Source: Janthinobacterium sp. 64 (GTDB lineage: Bacteria > Pseudomonadota > Gammaproteobacteria > Burkholderiales > Burkholderiaceae_D). From it: 64,000 nucleotides of DNA. The stretch covers positions 4,774,001-4,838,000 of the forward strand of contig NZ_PHUG01000001.1 of assembly GCF_002813325.1 (NCBI RefSeq), written 5' to 3'. Every line of letters starts with the position of its first letter. Position 1 is the stretch's first letter. Below, one piece after another: positions 58,452 to 64,000 of the stretch. Position numbers and translations under genes: made by a program. The notes under the pieces were generated by a model. That model was not told the origin of the DNA, did not search any database, and saw nothing but the letters and a program-made list of their open reading frames with translations.

Positions 58452-58943
58452 TTAAATGTGGTACACGTCGATGACCTGGTTGATGTAGTCGTTTTTCAGG
58501 ACGACATATTTGTTCAGGATCAGCGGCTGTGCACCGGAAAAATCGATGACGTAGCGCGACATGCCGAAATAGCTGTAGTCGCGCTTGTAGCGATGGCTCA
58601 GCGTGTGCCAGTTGAAGCGCACCGTGCAGATGGCGCCGTCCTGGCTTTCCAGCTCGATGTTGGCGATGTTATGGCTGGTGCGCGTGTCCGGCATGGTGGC
58701 GCTGGAACGCTCGGTCTTGATGCGGAAGACGCGGTCTTCCAGGCCCTGGCGGGTCGGATAGAAGATCAGCGAGATTTCGCGCTGCGGATCGGTGACCAGG
58801 GTGTCGTCATCGTCCCAGGCCGGCATCCAGAACTGCGCATCCGGGTGATAGCAATCGAGCCAGTCGTCCCATTGTTCGTCGTCCAGCAGGCGGCTTTCGC
58901 GGTACAGGAAACTGGCGATGTCGTGCTGCGCGATGGCGGTCAT
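58452..58943 (-). CDS. benB: Benzoate 1,2-dioxygenase small subunit
   Basis: 163 aa ring-hydroxylating dioxygenase beta subunit of the NTF2-like fold ([32 protein letters not shown]). It overlaps benA by four bases (ATGA), so the subunits are made together. It shapes the hexamer and has no cofactor of its own. Confidence 0.94.
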   Translation of the reverse strand: MTAIAQHDIASFLYRESRLLDDEQWDDWLDCYHPDAQFWMPAWDDDDTLVTDPQREISLIFYPTRQGLEDRVFRIKTERSSATMPDTRTSHNIANIELESQDGAICTVRFNWHTLSHRYKRDYSYFGMSRYVIDFSGAQPLILNKYVVLKNDYINQVIDVYHI

Positions 58944-60316
58944 GGCTGTTCTCCTTCTGCCGCCAGCGCCCGTTTCATGACGTCGAGCCAGTAGCGGTGC
59001 TGTACCGTGTACAGGCCTTCATCCTCGGTGCGCGCGCCACTCATGATTGGCTCCAGGCCGATTTCCTGTGCCGCCGCGTCGGCGCCGGCGATCCAGTGCG
59101 TGGCGCCGCGGCACATGTCGTTCCATGGCATGGCGCTGCCTGCATAGCCTTGCTGGCAGGCGCGGAATTCTTCCAGGTCGTCCGGCGTGGCCATGCCGCT
59201 GACGTTGAAGAAGTCTTCGTACTGGCGGATGCGCCGCGCACGCGCTTCGTCGTCCTCGCCCTTCGGCGCAATGCAGTAGATCGTCACTTCCGTCTTGTCG
59301 ACGGAGATCGGGCGCAGCAAACGGATTTGCGAGCCGAACTGGTCCATCAGGTAGACGTTCGGATACAGGCACAGATTGCGCGAACGGCTGATCATCCAGT
59401 CCGCCGTCGGCTTGCCGAACTGGCGCGCGTAGTCCGCGTGGCGCGCGAAGTTGGGCCGGTCTTCCGGATTCGCCCATTGCGTCCACAGCAGCATGTGGCC
59501 TTGCTTGAAGGCGTAGAAGCCGCCGCCCTGGCGGCCCCAGTTGCCCGCATCCATGGCGCGGATCTTGTCTTCGCGCTGCGCCGCCTGCTCCTTGCGGCGG
59601 TTGGTGGTGGCGGCATAGTTCCAGTGCACGGCCGAGACGTGATAGCCGTCCGCGCCATTTTCCGCCTGCAGCTTCCAGTTGCCTTCGAAGGTATAGGTGG
59701 AGGCGCCGCGCAGCACTTCCAGGCCGTCCGGCGACTGGTTGACGATCATGTCGATGATCTTGCCAGCCTCGCCGAGGAATTCTTCGAGTGGCGCCACATC
59801 GTCGTTCAGGCTGCCGAACAGAAAACCCTTGTAGTTGGCGAAGCGCGCGACTTTTTTCAGGTCGTGCGAGCCTTCCTTGTTGAAGCATTCCGGATAGCCC
59901 GCGTTCTCCGGGTCTTTTACCTTCAGCAGCTTGCCGCTGTTGTTGAAGGTCCAGCCGTGGAACGGGCAGGTGTAGGTGGCCTTGTTGCCCCGCTTGTGGC
60001 GGCACAGCTGCGCGCCGCGATGGCTGCAGGCGTTGATGAAGGCGTTCAGCTCACCTTGCCGGTTGCGCGCGATGAAGACGGGCTGGCGGCCGATATGCGT
60101 GGTGTAGTAGTCGTTGTTGTTGGCGATCTGGCTTTCATGCGCCAGATAGATCCAGTTGCCTTCGAAGATGTGCTTCATCTCGAGTTCGAACAGCGCTTCA
60201 TCGGTGAAGGCGCTGCGGTGCAGGCGGTGGTCGCCGCTCGCCTGGTCTTCGACCAGCAGGGCGTCCAGGTCGGGCGCCGCCGCCACGGCGGGCCGGTAGG
60301 GGTGGATGGGGATCAT
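58940..60316 (-). CDS. benA: Benzoate 1,2-dioxygenase large subunit
   Basis: 458 aa. The Rieske centre is Cys97-His99 and Cys117-His120 (CSHRG...CPFHGW). The mononuclear iron site is in [16 protein letters not shown] near 220-235 with a distal Asp. It adds both atoms of O2 to benzoate. The start MIPIHPYR was chosen over a longer frame (23 extra residues overlapping catA) because GAAGG lies upstream and homologues begin similarly. Ten bases separate it from catA. Confidence 0.94.
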   Translation of the reverse strand: MIPIHPYRPAVAAAPDLDALLVEDQASGDHRLHRSAFTDEALFELEMKHIFEGNWIYLAHESQIANNNDYYTTHIGRQPVFIARNRQGELNAFINACSHRGAQLCRHKRGNKATYTCPFHGWTFNNSGKLLKVKDPENAGYPECFNKEGSHDLKKVARFANYKGFLFGSLNDDVAPLEEFLGEAGKIIDMIVNQSPDGLEVLRGASTYTFEGNWKLQAENGADGYHVSAVHWNYAATTNRRKEQAAQREDKIRAMDAGNWGRQGGGFYAFKQGHMLLWTQWANPEDRPNFARHADYARQFGKPTADWMISRSRNLCLYPNVYLMDQFGSQIRLLRPISVDKTEVTIYCIAPKGEDDEARARRIRQYEDFFNVSGMATPDDLEEFRACQQGYAGSAMPWNDMCRGATHWIAGADAAAQEIGLEPIMSGARTEDEGLYTVQHRYWLDVMKRALAAEGEQP

Positions 60317-60326
60317 GGCATCACCT

Positions 60327-61247
60327 TCAGGCAGCAGCGCGGCTGCGGTCGACTTGCGAGGTCGGCGCCGTGGCCGTTTCCGCATACAGGTGGAAATCGA
60401 AGTCGATCGAGGCGAACGGCTGCTGCAGGTCTTTCGCGGCCAGGGTTGCCGGGTCGCTGATGCGCGTCACGGCCGGCACCAGGCCTTCGCGGCTGGCGAA
60501 GGCGAAGTCGTCCCACAGGTATTCATCGCCATCGATGTTGATCTGCGTGGTCAGCTGGCGCTGGCCGTCGGCACTGATGAAAAAGTGGATGTGGGCAGGG
60601 CGCTGGCCATGACGGCCCAGCAGGTCGAGCAGGCGCTGCGTGCTGCCGCCAGGAGGACAGCCGTAGCCCTTGGGCATGATGCTGCGGAACTGGTAGCGGC
60701 CCTGTGCATCGGCGTAGATGGTGCGGCGCAGGTTGAAGGCCGACTGGCTCTGGTCGAAGTACGAATAGTTGCCCAGCAGGTTGGCATGCCAGACTTCCAC
60801 CTTGGCGCCCGGCAGCGGCTTGCCCTGCTGGTCGTAGACGGTGCCCTGCATCAGCAGCACTTCTGCCTGCGCGCTTTCGCTGCCGTCGTCAAGACGGGCA
60901 AAGCCTTCGCTTGCGGGGGCGCCGGCGACATACAGCGGACCTTCGATGGTGCGCGGCGTGCCGCCGTTCAGGCCCGCCTTGGCTTCGGCTTCGTCGGCGC
61001 GGATATCCATGAAGCGCTCCAGGCCCAGGCCCGGCGTCAGCAGGCCCAGTTCGTGCGAGGCGCCGGCCTGGGACAGGAAATCGAGACCGGTCCAGAATTC
61101 GGCGGGCTGGATGTCCAGGTCTTCCATGGCCTTGCACAGGTCGCCTACCAGGCGCAGCACGATGGCTTGCACGCGCGGGTTGGCGGGGCGGATGGCGGCG
61201 TCGACGATCCAGCTTTTTACCAGGGTATCGATGTCATTGTGTGTCAT
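60327..61247 (-). CDS. catA: Catechol 1,2-dioxygenase
   Basis: 306 aa intradiol dioxygenase. N-terminal helical dimer domain, then the iron core: [29 protein letters not shown] (first Tyr ligand), [17 protein letters not shown] (second Tyr) and RPAHIHFF (the two His). It cleaves catechol to cis,cis-muconate, the CatB substrate. Start MTHNDIDT has GAGGAG upstream. In this operon the cat genes precede the ben genes. Confidence 0.95.
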   Translation of the reverse strand: MTHNDIDTLVKSWIVDAAIRPANPRVQAIVLRLVGDLCKAMEDLDIQPAEFWTGLDFLSQAGASHELGLLTPGLGLERFMDIRADEAEAKAGLNGGTPRTIEGPLYVAGAPASEGFARLDDGSESAQAEVLLMQGTVYDQQGKPLPGAKVEVWHANLLGNYSYFDQSQSAFNLRRTIYADAQGRYQFRSIMPKGYGCPPGGSTQRLLDLLGRHGQRPAHIHFFISADGQRQLTTQINIDGDEYLWDDFAFASREGLVPAVTRISDPATLAAKDLQQPFASIDFDFHLYAETATAPTSQVDRSRAAA

Positions 61248-61282
61248 GTTTGTCTCCTCTGTTGGGAATGATGCTGCGGTGA

Positions 61283-61573
61283 TTAAAGGTCGTTGGCGCG
61301 GATCGAGGATGGATGCCGGCACAGCGGCGTCACTTCGATCTGCATGTAGGGGTACAGCGGCAGCGACAGCAGCAGCGCGTGCAGCTCTTCGTTGCCAGCC
61401 ACGTCGAAGATGCTGACGTTGGCGTACTGGCCGGCGATGCGCCACAGGTGGCGCCACTGGCCCTGTTCCTGCAGGCGCTGCGCCAGCGCCTTTTCTTCTT
61501 TTTTCAGCAAGTCGGCCCGGTCGGCCGGCATGTCGGGCGGCAGTCTTACATCCATCCTCACGTGGAACAGCAT
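61283..61573 (-). CDS. catC: Muconolactone isomerase
   Basis: 96 aa, the usual tiny size. MLFHVRMDVRLPPDMPADRA start and the LWRIAGQYANVSIFDV core are diagnostic, as is LPLYPYMQIEVTPLCRHPSS at the end. It converts muconolactone to the enol-lactone used by PcaD. Nine bases after catB. Confidence 0.95.
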   Translation of the reverse strand: MLFHVRMDVRLPPDMPADRADLLKKEEKALAQRLQEQGQWRHLWRIAGQYANVSIFDVAGNEELHALLLSLPLYPYMQIEVTPLCRHPSSIRANDL

Positions 61574-61583
61574 GGCAATCTCC

Positions 61584-62693
61584 TTATTGGCGCGCCAGGC
61601 GGCGCAGTTTGTCGGTGTCTATCTGTACGCCCAGTCCGGGGCCGGTGGGCACCTGCAGCATGAAGTCGCGGTACACCAGCGGTTCGCGCAGGATTTCCTC
61701 GGTCAGCAGCAGGGGGCCGAACAATTCCGTGTCCCACGACAGGTCGGCAAAGGTGGCGCACAGGTGGGCGCTGGCCGCCGTGCCGATGCTGCCTTCGAGC
61801 ATGGTGCCGCCATACAGGCCGATGCCGGCCAGCTGTGCCACGGTGGCCACTTGCTGCGCGGGGATCAGCCCCCCCGACTGGGTGATCTTGACGGCATACA
61901 CGTCGGCGCTGCCGGAGCAGGCCAGGCGGAAGGCGTCGCCGGGGCCGTGCAGCGCCTCGTCGGCCATGATGGCGACGTCGAAACGGGCAGCCAGGCGGCC
62001 CAGCGCGGCCGTGTTATCGGCGCGCACCGGTTGTTCGATCAGGTCCACGCCGCCATCCTGCAGTGCGGCGATGCCGCGCATGGCATCGAGTTCGCTCCAT
62101 GCCTGGTTGACGTCGACCCGCACGCTGGCCGCGTCGCCCAGGGCGCGCTTGATGGCCAGCACGTGCGAGACATCGTCAGCCACGCTGCGCGAGCCGATCT
62201 TCAGCTTGAAGATGCGGTGGCGGCGCAGTTCCAGCATCTGCTGCGCTTCGGCGATGTCCTGCGCCGTGTCGCCGCTGGCCAGGGTCCATGCGACAGGCAG
62301 CGCATCGCGCACGCGGCCGCCCAGCAGTTCGCTCAGCGGCACGCCCAGGCGCTGGCCCTGCGCATCGAGCAAGGCTGTCTCGATCGCGCATTTGGCAAAG
62401 CGGTTGCCCTGGATGGTCTTGCGCACTTTCGCCATGGCCATGGCCACGCCGCTCGCCTCCATGCCGACCAGCAGGGGGGCGATATGCGTGTCGATATTTG
62501 TCTTGATGCTTTCCGGGCTCTCTTCGCCATAGTTCAGGCCACCGATGGTGGTCGCTTCGCCCCAGCCCTCGATGCCGTCGGCGCAGCGTACGCGCACCAG
62601 CACCAGCGTCTGCGACTTCATGGTGGCTACCGACATCTTGTGCGCGCGGATGGTTGGCACGTCGGCGAGGATGGTTTCTATGCTGAGTATCAT
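61584..62693 (-). CDS. catB: Muconate cycloisomerase
   Basis: 369 aa enolase-superfamily enzyme. Features: GEATTIGGLNYGEES, the lysine pair in FKLKIGSRS, and metal ligands in VRVDVNQAW, DLIEQPV and IMADEAL. Converts cis,cis-muconate to muconolactone. First gene of the operon. No ribosome site precedes the ATG, and TATACA lies only nine bases upstream, so the transcript may be leaderless. The LysR gene is divergent, 100 bases away. Confidence 0.95.
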   Translation of the reverse strand: MILSIETILADVPTIRAHKMSVATMKSQTLVLVRVRCADGIEGWGEATTIGGLNYGEESPESIKTNIDTHIAPLLVGMEASGVAMAMAKVRKTIQGNRFAKCAIETALLDAQGQRLGVPLSELLGGRVRDALPVAWTLASGDTAQDIAEAQQMLELRRHRIFKLKIGSRSVADDVSHVLAIKRALGDAASVRVDVNQAWSELDAMRGIAALQDGGVDLIEQPVRADNTAALGRLAARFDVAIMADEALHGPGDAFRLACSGSADVYAVKITQSGGLIPAQQVATVAQLAGIGLYGGTMLEGSIGTAASAHLCATFADLSWDTELFGPLLLTEEILREPLVYRDFMLQVPTGPGLGVQIDTDKLRRLARQ

Positions 62694-62765
62694 ATTTAAT
62701 TTGTATAATGTGAGCAGGTATGTGTACGATATTCCCCGTTACACCCCACGTCCAACACTGTTTTG

Positions 62766-62791
62766 GTATGGTTTCAATACTTAAAAGGTAT
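62766..62791. promoter_or_regulatory. BenM/CatM-type site ATAC-N7-GTAT with extra GTAT half
   Basis: ATAC 62777-62780 and GTAT 62788-62791 are spaced by seven bases, the consensus for BenM/CatM binding. A further GTAT at 62766-62769 sits seven bases before, making three regularly spaced half-sites. The site ends two bases from the LysR start codon, covering its ribosome site, and is about 84 bases from catB. Confidence 0.6.
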
Positions 62792-62793
62792 AT

Positions 62794-63708
62794 ATGGAGC
62801 TGCGTCACCTGCGTTATTTCGTCGCCGTCGCGGAAGAGAAGAATTTCACGCGGGCCGCCGAGCGCCTGCACATCGCCCAGCCGCCCCTGAGCCGCCAGAT
62901 CCAGCAGCTGGAAGAAGAGCTGGAAGTGCAGCTGATCGAAAAGGGATCGCGTCCCTTGCGCCTGACCGAGGCGGGACGCTTCTTTCATGCGCATGCGCAG
63001 GAGCTGCTGGCCAAGGCCGCCGACCTGAAGACCATGACCCAGCGCGTGGGCAAGATCGAGCGCACCTTGTCGATCGGCTTTGTCGCCTCCACCCTGTATG
63101 GCCTGCTGCCGGAGATCGTGCGGCGCTTTCGCGAACGCTATCAGGCGGTGGAGATCAGCTTTCACGAGATGACCACGATGGAGCAGCTGCAGGCATTGAA
63201 GGAAGGCCGTATCGACGTCGGCTTCGGCCGCCTCAAGCGCGAGGATGCCGCGATACGCCGCATCGTGCTGCGCGAGGAGCCGCTGATCGTGGCGCTGCCC
63301 ATGGGGCACCGGCTCGCCGCGCAAGCAGGGCCGCTGAAGATGAACGACCTGCTGCACGACCCGCTCATCGTCTATCCGAAGTCACCCCGTCCCAGCTTTG
63401 CCGATCAGGTGCTGGCCACCTTCCGCGACCGCATGATCGTGCCGGAACAGGTGATCGAGGTGCGCGAACTGCAGATCGCCATCGGTCTGGTGGGCGCCGG
63501 CCAGGGCATTGCCATCGTGCCCGACAGCCTGCAGGGCATGAAGCGCAACGACGTGGTGTACCGCGCCATCGACGACCGGCGCGCCGTATCGCCCATCATC
63601 TTCAGCGTGCGGCTGATGGACCGCTCGGAAGAACTGTCCAACATGCTCAGCGTAATCTATGAGATCTACGACGCCTGCAAGCTGCCGCACGTGAAGGAAA
63701 TGCTCTGA
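62794..63708 (+). CDS. BenM/CatM-like LysR regulator of the cat-ben operon
   Basis: 304 aa. The helix-turn-helix reads MELRHLRYFVAVAEEKNFTRAA and LHIAQPPLSRQIQQLEEEL, very like BenM/CatM/CatR. The ligand domain has GFVASTLYGLLPEIVRRF and PRPSFADQVL, also typical. Such regulators respond to muconate (and benzoate for BenM) and activate the divergent operon. The upstream ATAC-N7-GTAT element supports autoregulation. Confidence 0.93.
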   Translation: MELRHLRYFVAVAEEKNFTRAAERLHIAQPPLSRQIQQLEEELEVQLIEKGSRPLRLTEAGRFFHAHAQELLAKAADLKTMTQRVGKIERTLSIGFVASTLYGLLPEIVRRFRERYQAVEISFHEMTTMEQLQALKEGRIDVGFGRLKREDAAIRRIVLREEPLIVALPMGHRLAAQAGPLKMNDLLHDPLIVYPKSPRPSFADQVLATFRDRMIVPEQVIEVRELQIAIGLVGAGQGIAIVPDSLQGMKRNDVVYRAIDDRRAVSPIIFSVRLMDRSEELSNMLSVIYEIYDACKLPHVKEML

Positions 63709-63721
63709 CGCGGCAACGGGG

Positions 63722-64000
63722 TTAGAACGCGTGGCGCACGCCCATCAGCACGCCGGACTGGTTCAGCCCCGCGCCCACGGTACCGCCAGCATCGAGGGCG
63801 ATGGCGGCACCGCCCTTGTTCTGCATGCGGCCCAGGGAGGCGTGGACGGCCGTGCGCTTGGACAGGTAATAGGTGGCGCGCAGCACCGCCAGATTGGATG
63901 CCTTCGGGCTGTCCTTGACGTCCAGGCGCGACAGCTGGCCATCGAGCTGCCACGGGCCGTCGAAGGTGTAGGACGCGCCCAGGTAATACAGGCCCAGGCG
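63722..64000 (-). CDS. Gram-negative porin, C-terminal part (5' end outside window)
   Basis: 92 residues in view, read on the minus strand. Beta-strand pattern (GLYYLGASYTFDG, LRATYYLSKRTAVHASLGRM) and the ending GVLMGVRHAF with terminal Phe are typical of the Burkholderia-type porin_4 family. Convergent with the LysR gene, 13 bases away. It may admit aromatic acids such as benzoate, but that is only a positional guess. Confidence 0.88.
   Translation of the reverse strand, partial: RLGLYYLGASYTFDGPWQLDGQLSRLDVKDSPKASNLAVLRATYYLSKRTAVHASLGRMQNKGGAAIALDAGGTVGAGLNQSGVLMGVRHAF

Overview
The window is high-GC, densely packed bacterial chromosome with short intergenic gaps. It looks betaproteobacterial and most like the Oxalobacteraceae (Janthinobacterium/Massilia group). 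That placement is an inference from gene content and protein style: a Gram-negative porin ending in Phe, several TonB receptors, MocR and LysR regulators, a catBCA-benABCD block, and a PuuD urate hydroxylase. I see no phage, insertion sequence, tRNA, rRNA, CRISPR or defence genes. Nearly everything is catabolism, uptake or envelope function.

Region by region. (1) 1-7.4 kb: the end of a TonB receptor, then an exported hydrolase set (UshA-like 5'-nucleotidase lipoprotein, PLD-type nuclease/phospholipase, S1/P1 nuclease), a DeoR-family regulator and a Nudix-DUF4406 fusion. (2) 7.4-15.5 kb, minus strand: a BMP-type nucleoside ABC importer, a LysR regulator, and psuK-psuG for pseudouridine. (3) 15.9-24.5 kb, plus strand: purine nucleoside phosphorylase, deoB, deoC, a two-domain ALDH16-like dehydrogenase, deoA, cdd and a second deaminase-fold protein. 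(4) 24.5-27.2 kb: dipeptidase, VOC protein, a small membrane protein and a putative beta-barrel. (5) 27.3-39.5 kb: the reductive pyrimidine pathway with its regulators (RutR-like TetR, MocR), beta-alanine:pyruvate aminotransferase, mmsA, preT, preA, an NCS1 permease, dihydropyrimidinase and N-carbamoyl-beta-alanine amidohydrolase. (6) 39.6-47.7 kb: a TPR protein, an OHCU-decarboxylase/allantoate-amidohydrolase fusion, a LysR regulator, the urate oxidase PuuD, an M20 peptidase and an amidase. (7) 47.8-51.4 kb: pqiABC lipid transport. (8) 51.4-55.8 kb: DUF2946 protein, TonB receptor, PepSY membrane protein and a small CxxC protein. (9) 55.8-62.7 kb, minus strand: catB-catC-catA-benA-benB-benC-benD-pcaD, converting benzoate to 3-oxoadipate, with a divergent BenM/CatM-like LysR gene. 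(10) The end of a porin gene.

Taken together, 1.5-47.7 kb reads as one nucleic-acid salvage district. Exported nucleases and a phosphatase would release nucleosides, and the ABC importer would bring them in. Phosphorylases and deaminases would split them into bases and (deoxy)ribose-1-phosphate. DeoB, DeoC and the ALDH would burn the deoxyribose, PreTA to MmsA would burn uracil and thymine, and PuuD with the uraD-allC fusion would burn part of the purine route. HIU hydrolase, allantoinase and xanthine dehydrogenase are not in the window.

The most notable non-coding signals are three copies of an ATTTATA-N9-TATAAAT-type dyad around the nucleoside importer and the psuK/phosphorylase divergent region, a family of long GGGGTC...GACCCC palindromes in gaps between catabolic genes, a RutR-like dyad before the beta-alanine aminotransferase, and an ATAC-N7-GTAT site in front of the cat/ben regulator.
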